Source: Desulfobacterales bacterium
GTDB lineage: Bacteria; Desulfobacterota; Desulfobacteria; Desulfobacterales; RPRI01
DNA: 22,169 nucleotides
Reading direction: 5' to 3'
Assembly (NCBI GenBank): GCA_030689795.1
Contig: JAUYEO010000096.1
Location: 1 to 22,169 of the forward strand
Under the pieces are notes generated by a model, which saw only the letters and a program-made list of their open reading frames with translations, was not told the origin of the DNA and did not search any database. Below are positions 7,741 to 14,612 of this stretch, piece after piece. How positions within the stretch are numbered: the first letter of the stretch is position 1; each line of letters starts with the position of its first letter. A program made the position numbers and the translations under genes.

Positions 7741-7908
7741 TTATTGTTTAGGTGCTTCATCTTCCCTGCGGCAAACACAATCCTTCTCCCCGCATTCGTC
7801 ACAGACATATGTTACAGGTTCTTCCGGTTTATTTCTTTTGGAAACTATAATCCGGAAAAGAAGAAAAATTGCAACCGCAGCAATCAACCCTGTGAGAATT
7901 TTACTCAT
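7741..7908 (-). CDS. Small membrane-anchored Cys-rich protein (55 residues)
   Basis: A short gene beginning ATG at 7908 and ending TAA at 7741-7743. The product starts MSKILTGLIAAVAIFLLFRI, a single transmembrane helix or uncleaved signal anchor (about residues 4-22). A basic stretch (SKRNK) follows, then C36xxC39...C44xC46 in the tail CDECGEKDCVCRRED. The tail could bind zinc or an iron-sulfur centre, and the basic residues after the helix predict that it stays in the cytoplasm. A modest GGGG ribosome site lies about 6 bp upstream. It fills the gap between the zinc-ribbon gene (24 bp upstream) and the nitroreductase gene (26 bp downstream), all on the same strand. I do not recognise the family. 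The coherent hydrophobic-then-cysteine design and operon fit support a real gene. Confidence 0.65.
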   Translation of the reverse strand: MSKILTGLIAAVAIFLLFRIIVSKRNKPEEPVTYVCDECGEKDCVCRREDEAPKQ

Positions 7909-7932
7909 TTTATTTTCCCCGTAAAAAAGCGT

Positions 7933-8265
7933 CTAATCCTTTTCCGTTCTCATCGGCTTAAATTGTATTACATCGCATTTCTTTTCCGATTTGCCGTCGG
8001 TCTTGACCTTCAATCCCTGGCAGCCACAATATACCCACTTCCCGCCGCATTTCGGGCAAATTTCAAAGACGCATCCGACATGATGAAAGCCGTCCGGAAG
8101 GACATTGCATTCGGCGCACCGTACCGCTTGCCCCCTTGTAAAGACCGTCTCGTTTTTCTTCTTAAAAGGCAAGGGAGTGTAATCCGCACCGTCTATCCTG
8201 ATACTGCTTTTAATGCAGGACGAAGCCCCTTCCATCTCTTTACCGCAAAAAGCGCAAATTGCCAA
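7933..8265 (-). CDS. Zinc-ribbon protein, function unknown
   Basis: A 110-residue cysteine-rich protein. C4xxC7 occurs near the start, C50xxC53 and HHVGC (61-65) in the middle, then C70PKC73GG and C80GC82. This spacing is that of small bacterial zinc-ribbon proteins of unknown role that I recall from Geobacter-like genomes, with a GYHHPGC-type core and a CPKCGG...SCGC ending. The start codon is TTG at 8265: the ribosome site (AGAGG) overlaps the TAG stop of the upstream DUF2804 gene 12 bp away, and no ATG precedes the first CxxC. The run KTDGKSEKKCDVIQFKP at the end is charged and probably flexible. It sits mid-operon, upstream of the 55-residue membrane/cysteine protein. No catalytic role can be assigned. 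Confidence 0.75.
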   Translation of the reverse strand: MAICAFCGKEMEGASSCIKSSIRIDGADYTPLPFKKKNETVFTRGQAVRCAECNVLPDGFHHVGCVFEICPKCGGKWVYCGCQGLKVKTDGKSEKKCDVIQFKPMRTEKD

Positions 8266-8277
8266 TTTTTTTTGCCT

Positions 8278-9300
8278 CTACCATTTCGCATAGTGTTCTT
8301 CAGTAAAACCTGCGCCATTTTTCAATTGCCAGGATTCTTTGCCGTCCGTCAATCTTCCCTCGAATCTCCCGAAAGGCTGGTGAAACCTGCTTGCAATCAA
8401 GCCGATGTTTATATCGGCGGCCCTCTCACCTTCCGGATAAAAGAGGAGATTGACTCTGCCGTCATTTGATTTGATTTCCCATGGCTTAAGGAGATCGAGG
8501 TCGCTGTACTTAAAATCCACAACATCGGTTTTAATCATTCTGCCGTTTATCCAGAATACATTTTCGGTAAAACCGGTTTCATTGACTCCCTGAACCAGGT
8601 TAAAACCGACCCTGTTTCCGAACACATCGAAGCCGCCTCCTGATGCCCAGTTCCAGAAGGTATTTCTTGCAAGATATCCGAGGGTATAATCTATCACGCC
8701 CGATGTTTCTTTTTCGCATATCTCCCATCTTTTCCCGTCAAGGCTGATAAAACCGCCGGCAGGAATTCCCGCCTCTTTATGCGTGTAGTTAAAGCCGCCG
8801 AGTCCTACCCGTGTTGTACAGCAAAGAGGTTCCGCCGACTTGAAAAAGTTTAACTCTGCCTGCAATTTCCCGCCGGCCGAAATTTTTGCATGAATACTTT
8901 CAGGCCGGTTGGTAAAATCAAGGGATGCGTTTCTGTTCTTAAAAGAGGCGGAGCCGTTCCGGGAAGATCCTGTAAAGATGCCTGCCTTTCCGGAAGGAAG
9001 AATGGCTTCCATCTGTTTCATCTTTCCTGCCCTGCGATTAAAGATATAGGTGAACATGTTGGTCATGTACCCAAGGTTGACAATTGCCGCGCCGAATATG
9101 ACCTCATCGTTGCAGACGCCAAGATACTGCCATCTCTTTATCCGGAATCCGGTGATGAAGTTTTTTAAGAGGCCTTCTTTTTTATCTGTTCCGTAAATTC
9201 TGAAGTCGGACAGATTGAAGGATTCTACAGGAGAGCTGAGGATGCCGAAGAGAGGCCGTCCTTCAGGGCCGATGAGCTTTGTTTCTTCTTTTATGTTCAT
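8278..9300 (-). CDS. DUF2804 domain-containing protein
   Basis: A 340-residue protein matching the DUF2804 family along its length (family usually about 330-370 residues). It is rich in beta strands, with the recognisable elements KRWQYLGVCND (55-65), FWNWASGGG (216-224), FNLVQGVNE and the C-terminal QPFGRFEG...EEHYAKW. The function of the family is not established; its all-beta character suggests a lipocalin or AttH-like fold, which is inference. No signal peptide is visible, so it should be cytoplasmic. The ATG at 9300 overlaps the kinase gene's TGA by 4 bp (ATGA), which implies translational coupling. Confidence 0.83.
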   Translation of the reverse strand: MNIKEETKLIGPEGRPLFGILSSPVESFNLSDFRIYGTDKKEGLLKNFITGFRIKRWQYLGVCNDEVIFGAAIVNLGYMTNMFTYIFNRRAGKMKQMEAILPSGKAGIFTGSSRNGSASFKNRNASLDFTNRPESIHAKISAGGKLQAELNFFKSAEPLCCTTRVGLGGFNYTHKEAGIPAGGFISLDGKRWEICEKETSGVIDYTLGYLARNTFWNWASGGGFDVFGNRVGFNLVQGVNETGFTENVFWINGRMIKTDVVDFKYSDLDLLKPWEIKSNDGRVNLLFYPEGERAADINIGLIASRFHQPFGRFEGRLTDGKESWQLKNGAGFTEEHYAKW

Positions 9301-10082
9301 GCGGGTTTCTCCTTACTTTTTTCTATTTTTTCTCCCAATGCTTTATAAAGCCTTTTCTCCTTACTTTCCAGGCCTGCTTTGATCAAATAGCTTTGCAGAA
9401 AAAGCTTCCATGAATCTCCAGGCCACTTTGCGCGCCGGAATAGGGCTCCAAGATCATGAATCGCGATTGAAAAGCGGGATAACCGTAAACGCATCTTTTC
9501 AAGGTCTATAAGCCTGACATCGGGAGACCCGATTTCAGATACTTTAATAAAAATATGTTTTCCGTAAAGGCAGCCATGCTGCAGCCGAGAAGAATGAACC
9601 TGCGCCACTATAGTCGCGACAGAATCGATTATCTCTTTTAATTTCTGGTTGTTCCGTTCGCCTGGATCACTGAATATCTCATCAAGACTTCGGTATCCTT
9701 CAAGAAAGCGGACCGCCAGAACCGCCTGGATATTTCCGTATACCATCCGTTCACCGTAAAAGAGAATCTCCGGTGCCGGGATGCCCCGCTTTTCAAGACG
9801 GCGTATGTTTTTGTATTCCCGGAAAAAAGTTGGAGCGCCCATTAAAGGGTGCAGAAGAGATCTGAAGGCGTGGTTTTCCTGGCGCTTTATTATGATTTTT
9901 AATGGCTGCCCGTCAGCTCTGCGTATTTCACAGAGTATTATACCGCTTCGGCCGCCCCGCCCGTAATTAGGCTCTTCTATGAACCGCCCATCGACCTTCC
10001 ATAATGATTCAAACGAACCGAGGCCGTTATGTGCAAGAAGGTCCCTCGTTTTTTCAGAATGGAATATCTCCCTTAATCTCAT
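9297..10082 (-). CDS. Lipopolysaccharide-kinase-like (WaaP/InaA family) protein
   Basis: A 261-residue kinase-fold protein. Seen: a lysine strand KIIIKRQ (62-68, K66 the likely ATP lysine), FFREYKNIRRLEKRGIPAPE (86-105) with E89, a hinge AVLAVRFLEGYRSLDE, the catalytic loop region LQHGCLYGKHIF (167-178) and the metal-binding LIDLEKMR (191-198, D194). WaaP and InaA relatives phosphorylate lipopolysaccharide core sugars or act in envelope stress. Aligned by eye to the WaaP loop HRDCYxxH, H169 and H176 are kept but the catalytic aspartate position reads Cys171. This may be a subfamily feature rather than loss of activity. The start is set at the ATG at 10082, which overlaps the methyltransferase stop as ATGA; a TTG at 10100 would be an upstream alternative. 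The DUF2804 gene follows with a second 4-bp overlap. Confidence 0.82.
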   Translation of the reverse strand: MRLREIFHSEKTRDLLAHNGLGSFESLWKVDGRFIEEPNYGRGGRSGIILCEIRRADGQPLKIIIKRQENHAFRSLLHPLMGAPTFFREYKNIRRLEKRGIPAPEILFYGERMVYGNIQAVLAVRFLEGYRSLDEIFSDPGERNNQKLKEIIDSVATIVAQVHSSRLQHGCLYGKHIFIKVSEIGSPDVRLIDLEKMRLRLSRFSIAIHDLGALFRRAKWPGDSWKLFLQSYLIKAGLESKEKRLYKALGEKIEKSKEKPA

Positions 10083-10696
10083 GTTGATCTTTTCCGGCAA
10101 ACCAAAATTGCCTTTGGCTGAAACGGCCAGAATGCGTAGTGGACTGATTCAAGAACCAAGCCGGCCTCGTTAATCAGTTTCTTAATTTGGTACAGGTTCA
10201 CCGTTACACGACGTGAGCTTTCACGGTGTGCAAGCGGGGTTTTAATCCAGGAATAAAAAACAATGCCATTCCTTGCGGTTTGTGCTATACTTTTCAGCAG
10301 CGATAAACGAAGTTCATCGGTATTAAAATGGTGAAACAATCTGTGACATACTACCCAGTCGAAAGAATCATTCTTAAACGGCAAACGAAAAATATCACCC
10401 AGTAAACCGGTTCGTATATGCTCTTTCCCGCGGTAAACAGCCAACATTGCCTCGGAACTGTCAAGGCCGACTACTTTTGGAAAACGCTCACGCAGCAACA
10501 GATCAATGCGGCCCGTGCCGCAGGGGGCGTCAAGTACTGAGTTCCCGCGAATATCAGCCAGCGCCCGCTTGAGTGCGCTCAGTTCCAAAATGCGACTGAT
10601 TCCGCGCACACCGTCAGTTTTTATCTTTGAGTCATACTTTTGAGCATTATCCAGTTTCCTGTAGCGCTCAGGCTTTGCAGCCATGGTGTTAGTCAT
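10079..10696 (-). CDS. Class I SAM-dependent methyltransferase
   Basis: A 205-residue protein with the class I methyltransferase fold. Motif I is VLDAPCGTGRID (about 54-65), the acidic residue ending strand 2 is in VVGLDSSEAM (75-84), and motif II/III is GDIFRLPFKNDSFDWVVC. LFHHF follows, as in UbiE/type 11 enzymes. The substrate is unknown. I chose the ATG at 10696, which has AAAGGA about 7 bp upstream; a TTG at 10714 is an upstream alternative. It is the first gene of the six-gene minus-strand run and overlaps the kinase gene by 4 bp. Together with an LPS-kinase-like protein it could modify a cell-envelope glycan or small molecule, but that is a guess. Confidence 0.87.
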   Translation of the reverse strand: MTNTMAAKPERYRKLDNAQKYDSKIKTDGVRGISRILELSALKRALADIRGNSVLDAPCGTGRIDLLLRERFPKVVGLDSSEAMLAVYRGKEHIRTGLLGDIFRLPFKNDSFDWVVCHRLFHHFNTDELRLSLLKSIAQTARNGIVFYSWIKTPLAHRESSRRVTVNLYQIKKLINEAGLVLESVHYAFWPFQPKAILVCRKRST

Positions 10697-10792
10697 GAGA
10701 CGATCCTTTATCAATTAACCGGGTCCGGTATCTGCCGCGATCTTGATTTATCCGGCAATCGTAAATAAAGCAGGCAACCCATTTAAAGTTCA

Positions 10793-10832
10793 ACATATAA
10801 AACGAGCTTTATAAAAAGACACCTTTATATGT
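10793..10832. promoter_or_regulatory. Inverted repeat between the methyltransferase and ssb genes
   Basis: ACATATAAA (10793-10801) and TTTATATGT (10824-10832) are perfect 9-bp inverted arms around a 22-bp AT-rich centre. It sits in the 265-bp divergent intergenic region and could be an operator or a cruciform; no protein can be assigned. Nothing else gene-like is present between 10697 and 10900. Confidence 0.3.
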
Positions 10833-10900
10833 CAAACAGGCGGAAAGAAGTCAACATGCAAGGCGGTGATCTGTTTTTTATCCTGGGGTTTTTATCCTGG

Positions 10901-10930
10901 TTGACAGAATGGAGGCATTTTATGTATTTA
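10901..10930 (+). promoter_or_regulatory. Candidate sigma-70 promoter of ssb
   Basis: A perfect -35 TTGACA (10901-10906), an 18-bp spacer and TATTTA (10925-10930) precede the ssb start by about 30 bp. A perfect ribosome site, AAGGAGGT (10951-10958), follows before the ATG at 10962. The TATAAT at 10944-10949 is too near the ATG to serve. Confidence 0.5.
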
Positions 10931-10961
10931 TGAGAAACAACTCTATAATAAGGAGGTAAAA

Positions 10962-11405
10962 ATGTCAGGTCTAAACAAGGCAATGATTATAGGCAGGCTA
11001 GGTAAAGATCCTGAAATACGCTATACCACGGGCGGCTTGGCTATTGCCAATTTCAGCATCGCCACATCCGAAGAGTGGAAAGACAAGGAGAGCAACGAGA
11101 AGAAAGAGCGCACCGAATGGCATCGCATTGTTGCTTTCGGCAAGCTGGGCGAAATATGCGGCGAATACCTGTCTAAGGGGAAACAGGTTTATATCGAAGG
11201 CAGGATTCAGACAAGGTCTTGGGACGACAAAGAAGGTAACAGAAAATACACCACCGAAATCGTGGCTTCCGACGTGCAGTTTTTAGACAGGAAAGATTCG
11301 GGTGATTCGACCAAAAAAGCCCGCCATCATGATGACAATGCAATGGATCGTGATATTCCCGGCCCCATTCATCATGACGCTAAAGATGATGATATCCCGT
11401 TCTGA
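10962..11405 (+). CDS. ssb: Single-stranded DNA-binding protein
   Basis: A 147-residue SSB. The N-terminal OB fold reads MSGLNKAMIIGRLGKDPEIR at the start, followed by NFSIATSEEW, TEWHRIVAFGKLGEICGEYL and the YIEGRIQTRSW strand. These are the usual single-stranded DNA contacts and tetramer core of bacterial SSB. The C-terminus ends DDDIPF, the acidic tip that recruits replication and repair partners. The linker between them is short and unusually rich in His and Asp (HHDDN, HHDAKDD) rather than Gln/Gly. It is the only replication gene in the window and stands alone between two minus-strand groups, with its own promoter. The palindromic repeat follows the stop within about 30 bp. Confidence 0.97.
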   Translation: MSGLNKAMIIGRLGKDPEIRYTTGGLAIANFSIATSEEWKDKESNEKKERTEWHRIVAFGKLGEICGEYLSKGKQVYIEGRIQTRSWDDKEGNRKYTTEIVASDVQFLDRKDSGDSTKKARHHDDNAMDRDIPGPIHHDAKDDDIPF

Positions 11406-11431
11406 TGAACAGAAATAAAGATTGAAGATTC

Positions 11432-11549
11432 CCAGCAGCAAGCTACTGTCCGCCTGAGGCGGATTCGACTGTAGGGAATAGAGTCTATTCTTAATTCGCT
11501 CGCTAACTCCGCTAAAAGTAGCGGGGAATGCGCTCGCTGTTTCGGTTCA
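11432..11549 (+). repeat. Palindrome-rich dispersed repeat, copy A
   Basis: The segment runs from AGCAGCAAGCT through the near-palindrome CCGCCTGAGGCGG (11450-11462), TTCGACTGTAGGGAATAG and CTCGCTAACTCCGC to CGCTCGCTGTTTCGGTTCA (11531-11549). The reverse complement of 21858-22000 shows the same blocks in the same order, so two copies lie in opposite orientation 10.3 kb apart. It fills most of the 229 bp between ssb and tatA. Confidence 0.75.
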
Positions 11550-11560
11550 GGAGAATAAAG

Positions 11561-11600
11561 GCAAGAAAAAACGGGCAGGTATTAAGTTAAACTGCCCGTT
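11561..11600 (-). terminator. Rho-independent terminator for the tatA transcript
   Basis: On the minus strand AACGGGCAG and CTGCCCGTT form a 9-bp stem around a 13-nt loop (11600-11570), followed directly by a run of T (TTTTTCTTGC). It lies about 35 bp past the tatA stop codon and faces away from ssb. Confidence 0.8.
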
Positions 11601-11634
11601 AATGTCGCTTGAAATCATAAGAGACAGGAGGATG

Positions 11635-11817
11635 TCAGGATTTTTTTATATCATCTATTTTTTCAGGCTCTTTTTTTTCAGGCTCTGTGGCTGCACCTCT
11701 GAAATTTTTTATTGCCTTACCCAGACCCGATCCTATTTCAGGAAGTTTGCCGGCTCCAAAAATAATCAGAACGATGACAAGTATTACTATAAGTTCCTGC
11801 ATCCCTATTCCAAACAT
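11635..11817 (-). CDS. tatA: Sec-independent protein translocase TatA/TatE-type protein
   Basis: A 60-residue TatA-family protein. A single N-terminal transmembrane helix (about residues 6-20, ELIVILVIVLIIFG) ends in the family hinge FGAGKLPEIG (19-28). An amphipathic helix SGLGKAIKNFR follows, then a charged tail rich in Glu and Lys. TatA forms the pore-like element that moves folded, twin-arginine proteins across the inner membrane. A perfect ribosome site (AGGAGG) precedes the ATG. No tatC or tatB is in the window, as is common where tatA copies are scattered. It follows the Cys-rich protein gene by 26 bp and ends at a clear terminator. TatA, TatB and TatE are hard to tell apart by sequence alone; the short length favours TatA/TatE. 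Confidence 0.93.
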   Translation of the reverse strand: MFGIGMQELIVILVIVLIIFGAGKLPEIGSGLGKAIKNFRGAATEPEKKEPEKIDDIKKS

Positions 11818-11843
11818 ACAAACCTCCTATTTTGATGCTCTTT

Positions 11844-12251
11844 TTATTTTAGTTCATGCAGAAGCTGCAGGAACTCTTTTGATTTCGTGTAGCGGTCTGT
11901 AGCGCTTCTGTAATCTGCCCACTTCCCCCATGCCTGAAGCCAGTCATCGTTGCGCCAGTAACAGTCTTTGTCTCCGTTGCCCCTTAACCTTTCTATATAA
12001 TCGATATATTCTTCCGAGCAGCTTTCACAAAACCGGTACGGAACCCTCAGGTTTATATCGGCTTTTTGCTTGTTTATCTCTGCTGGGCAAGTTTGAGCCC
12101 CGATCTGGGTTCCACACTTTTCGCATTTAATAGCACAGTGAGTGCACTGAAAGAGCTTCTGAACGGCCAGTATTTTACGCCGGAGCATCATTTCGGCCGT
12201 TTTTTCTTTTGAAAGCTGAATTTTTTCATTCAATGATATTACATCAGCCAC
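11844..12251 (-). CDS. Cys-rich (putative zinc-binding) protein upstream of tatA
   Basis: A 135-residue protein I cannot assign to a named family. It has an N-terminal charged helix (residues 1-33, LNEKIQLSKEKTAEMMLRRK), then a cysteine cluster C36xxC39xxxC43xxC46, C55, and C75xxC78. The C-terminal part is aromatic-rich (YWRNDDWLQAWGKWADY, 98-114). This layout suggests one or two zinc-ribbon modules flanked by helices. There is no signal peptide. The start is GTG at 12251, with AGAGGTG 6 bp upstream, and no ATG lies nearby. It is in the same strand and run as tatA, 26 bp away, so it may be co-expressed with the Tat translocase; a chaperone role for Tat substrates would be a guess. Confidence 0.75.
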   Translation of the reverse strand: MADVISLNEKIQLSKEKTAEMMLRRKILAVQKLFQCTHCAIKCEKCGTQIGAQTCPAEINKQKADINLRVPYRFCESCSEEYIDYIERLRGNGDKDCYWRNDDWLQAWGKWADYRSATDRYTKSKEFLQLLHELK

Positions 12252-12577
12252 TAAACACCTCTTAATTCCCGGGATGATAACATATTGATTCTATCCGGCC
12301 GAAGGCCCGGGCAAGATTCTTATAAACTTATACCACCGGCCTGTATGGGTGTCAATCTATAATGGGGACATGAATATGTGAGTTGGGAAGAGGTACTGCA
12401 AACCAGAAACTTAAAGAGATGACTGCGGATGAGGGTTTTTTTGTTGTTATTTGTTCTGTCTGCATGCTAATTATTACGTGGAGCCTCGATGACTTAAATT
12501 TGTCAAATCGGGGGGATGATGGCGCATGCGAACTGTATGAATTTTATGATATATTTGCATATGAAAGGTCGGGTTTT
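12252..12577. other. 326-bp region upstream of the MetE-like gene
   Basis: No gene is supported here. An in-frame extension back to a TTG at 12383 exists, but the extra 65 residues resemble no family and the TTG lacks a ribosome site. GGCCGAAGGCC near 12300 can fold into a small hairpin, and a TATAAT occurs at 12358-12363 without a matching -35 at normal spacing. I looked for cobalamin- or SAM-riboswitch-like elements and saw none that I could defend. Confidence 0.4.
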
Positions 12578-13651
12578 ATGATTAATGATTTCAAGCCAAA
12601 CGGTCTTCCGCTTCTGATTGGGAGCCTTCCGATTGATGACCATCTTCTGGCCATAAAGCTTGTTCTTGAGTATACGCCGGAAATACCTTTATGGGTGCAG
12701 CTTCCTGTTTTCCGGGAAGAGGGCATGATAGCCCAGTTTTTGCCCGGCCTTCCGGGCTTGACCGAGGAAGAGGAGAGGCTTTTCATTAATACCTCAGGCC
12801 GGAACTTTGATGACGATATAATCGAATTTTACGAGGAATATATATCGGTTACCGGGGGCGAAAAAGATTATGATGATACAAGATTCGTTTTAACTCCTGA
12901 AACCGCAAAGGGTTTTTTTATTTTTACCGAGAAGATTAAAGATCTGTCGGTTAAGCCCAGGGCCGTAAAGGGTCAGATAACAGGGCCTGTAACACTTGCA
13001 ACCAGTGTTTCCGACCAGGACGGGAAGGCGATTTTTTACAACGGGGAAGTGAGAGATGCTGTTGTAAAGCTTGTCGCATTGAAGGCCGGATGGCAGGTGC
13101 GGCAGCTTTCTAAATTTAAGGTTCCGGTAATAATTTTCTTTGATGAAGCTGCTCTGGCCGGTTTCGGGTCTTCGGCCTTTATAGGCATATCCGCTCATGA
13201 AGTAGCCGGATGTTTTGAAGAGGTTATCGACGCGGTGCATAAAGAAGGCGGACTTGCAGGAATACATGTATGCTCAAATGCGGACTGGTCGGTGATACTG
13301 GAGTCTTCCGCCGATATAATCAGCTTTGATGCCTATTCCTATTTTGACAAATTCATCCTTTATTCCGATCATATTAGAAAATTTATTGAATCGGGGCGGA
13401 TGATCGCATGGGGTATTGTCCCGACTTTGCGGCCTGAAGATATCGAAAAGGAGAATGCCGCTTCCCTTGTGGAAAACTGGAAAAAGAAGGCAAAGATGCT
13501 TGAGCCTCTCGGATTTGATCTGCGGACTGTTTTATCGCAGTCTTTTATTACGCCAAGCTGCGGGACTGGCTCCTTAAATCTTGATCTTGCGACAAAAGTG
13601 CTTCGTTTGACTAAAGAAGTTTCACAAATTTTAAGAAAAGAGTTATTTTAA
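12578..13651 (+). CDS. MetE-like zinc methyltransferase (UROD/MetE superfamily)
   Basis: A 357-residue TIM-barrel protein of the cobalamin-independent methionine synthase C-terminal / uroporphyrinogen decarboxylase superfamily. Seen: PLLIGSLPIDD at the start, QITGPVTLA (133-141), IIFFDEAAL, and the zinc-site pattern IHVC (H230, C232) with SPSCG-like TPSCGTG giving C328; D251 lies where MetE has its acidic ligand. MetE ligands are His, Cys, Glu and Cys. The size matches stand-alone core-MetE-type proteins, not the approximately 750-residue MetE. Such proteins can take methyl groups from corrinoid proteins, but the substrate here is unknown. ATG 12578 is chosen because AAAGG lies 9 bp upstream and the conserved GSLP block begins just after it. 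It heads a run with moxR (12 bp) and the VWA gene (100 bp further). Confidence 0.8.
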   Translation: MINDFKPNGLPLLIGSLPIDDHLLAIKLVLEYTPEIPLWVQLPVFREEGMIAQFLPGLPGLTEEEERLFINTSGRNFDDDIIEFYEEYISVTGGEKDYDDTRFVLTPETAKGFFIFTEKIKDLSVKPRAVKGQITGPVTLATSVSDQDGKAIFYNGEVRDAVVKLVALKAGWQVRQLSKFKVPVIIFFDEAALAGFGSSAFIGISAHEVAGCFEEVIDAVHKEGGLAGIHVCSNADWSVILESSADIISFDAYSYFDKFILYSDHIRKFIESGRMIAWGIVPTLRPEDIEKENAASLVENWKKKAKMLEPLGFDLRTVLSQSFITPSCGTGSLNLDLATKVLRLTKEVSQILRKELF

Positions 13652-13663
13652 GAGGGGTTGATT

Positions 13664-14512
13664 ATGACTAGTGAGAAAAAGAGTTTTTCAGGTGCGAAAC
13701 GTTATGTTTTAGATGATGAGCTTGCCAAGATAGTAAATATATCCATGGCTCTTGAAATGCCGCTGCTTTTGAAAGGAGAGCCGGGTACGGGAAAAACAAT
13801 GCTTGCCCACGCCATTGCGGAAAATCTCGGCATGCCTCTTATTGTTCTTAATGTGAAGTCGAGTATGAAGCTGGTTGATGCCCTGTACCAGTATGATACA
13901 CTCACACGCCTGAACGACAGTCGTTTCGGGGATTCAAAGAGGGATGTCAGCAACATAGAAGACTACATCAAGATGGGCAAAATAGGGCAGGCATTTACAG
14001 CCGGTGAAAGAACAATTCTTTTAATAGACGAGATAGATAAGGCGGATACCGATTTCCAGGACGACATGCTTGATGTCCTTGACCAGATGGAATTTGACAT
14101 AATCGAGATAGACAAGACAATTGGCGCAAAAAACCGGCCGGTGATCATCATAACCTCAAATGCCAAGAAAGACCTTTCGGACCCGTTTCTTGGAAGGTGC
14201 AATTTTCACCACATAGCCTTCCCCGATCCTAAAATGATGCGCAGGATAATAAGAGTCCATTTTCCGGATATCGATTCGGAACTCATGGAGAGCGCGGTCA
14301 ACGTTTTTTACAAGCTCAGGGAACTGGATGGCATTGAAAAACGGCCTGCAACGCGGGAGCTTGTAAACTGGTTAAGAGCCTTGAAATCAGATCCGGATTT
14401 CAAGGCAAAGGACCTTGGAAAGGGAGATATACCGTATCTCGGCGTTCTGTTTAAAAAGAGCCAGGATTATGAGAAAGCGGTCAATACTGTGAGCCGGAGA
14501 AGGCTGACGTAA
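13664..14512 (+). CDS. MoxR-family AAA+ ATPase
   Basis: A 282-residue AAA+ ATPase. The Walker A motif is GEPGTGKT (38-45) and the Walker B is LLIDEIDKAD (about 119-128). IIITSNAKKDLSDPFLGRC gives sensor 1 and the arginine region, and KRPATRELVNW is the sensor 2 / lid-type segment. MoxR ATPases work with VWA-domain partners as chaperones that load or remodel metal centres, as with CoxD-CoxE, NorQ-NorD and CbbQ-CbbO. The partner is the VWA gene 100 bp downstream. The ATG at 13664 has AGAGGGG 6 bp upstream; an in-frame TTG at 13658 is inside that site. It starts 12 bp after the MetE-like gene, which fits co-transcription and suggests, but does not prove, that the methyltransferase is the client. 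Confidence 0.92.
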   Translation: MTSEKKSFSGAKRYVLDDELAKIVNISMALEMPLLLKGEPGTGKTMLAHAIAENLGMPLIVLNVKSSMKLVDALYQYDTLTRLNDSRFGDSKRDVSNIEDYIKMGKIGQAFTAGERTILLIDEIDKADTDFQDDMLDVLDQMEFDIIEIDKTIGAKNRPVIIITSNAKKDLSDPFLGRCNFHHIAFPDPKMMRRIIRVHFPDIDSELMESAVNVFYKLRELDGIEKRPATRELVNWLRALKSDPDFKAKDLGKGDIPYLGVLFKKSQDYEKAVNTVSRRRLT

Positions 14513-14516
14513 GAAG

Positions 14517-14592
14517 CAGGGGTCGGAGGGCAGGGGTCAGGGATCGGGGGTCAGGGGTCAGTAAGCAGTTATCAGTAAACAGTTATCAGTAA
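14517..14592. repeat. Short tandem repeats between the moxR and VWA genes
   Basis: CAGGGGTC occurs at 14517, 14531 and 14552, with the related GGGGTC at 14547. Then the 13-mer CAGTTATCAGTAA occurs twice, at 14566-14578 and 14580-14592, a 14-bp period. The G runs make quadruplex formation on the plus strand possible. This pushes the VWA gene 100 bp from its partner and leaves it a poor ribosome site. Confidence 0.7.
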
Positions 14593-14612
14593 CCAGAAAC
14601 CAGAGATTTATT

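Noticed and set aside
7744..8469. 241-residue plus-strand reading frame
   Set aside because: It runs antisense to four well-supported features and has no family resemblance; it is a shadow of the minus-strand genes.
10944..10949. TATAAT just before ssb
   Set aside because: It lies within 13 bp of the ATG and overlaps the ribosome site region, and no -35 is at proper spacing; the TTGACA promoter upstream is better.
12383..12577. 65-residue N-terminal extension of the MetE-like protein
   Set aside because: It needs a TTG start without a ribosome site and the extra residues do not belong to the fold; the ATG at 12578 matches the usual start of the family.
12252..12577. Riboswitch (cobalamin or SAM) ahead of the MetE-like gene
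   Set aside because: I could not find a conserved core or a convincing fold by eye; a covariance-model search would settle it.
14517..14592. CRISPR array
   Set aside because: The repeats are 8-13 bp and nearly contiguous, with no spacers and no cas genes nearby.
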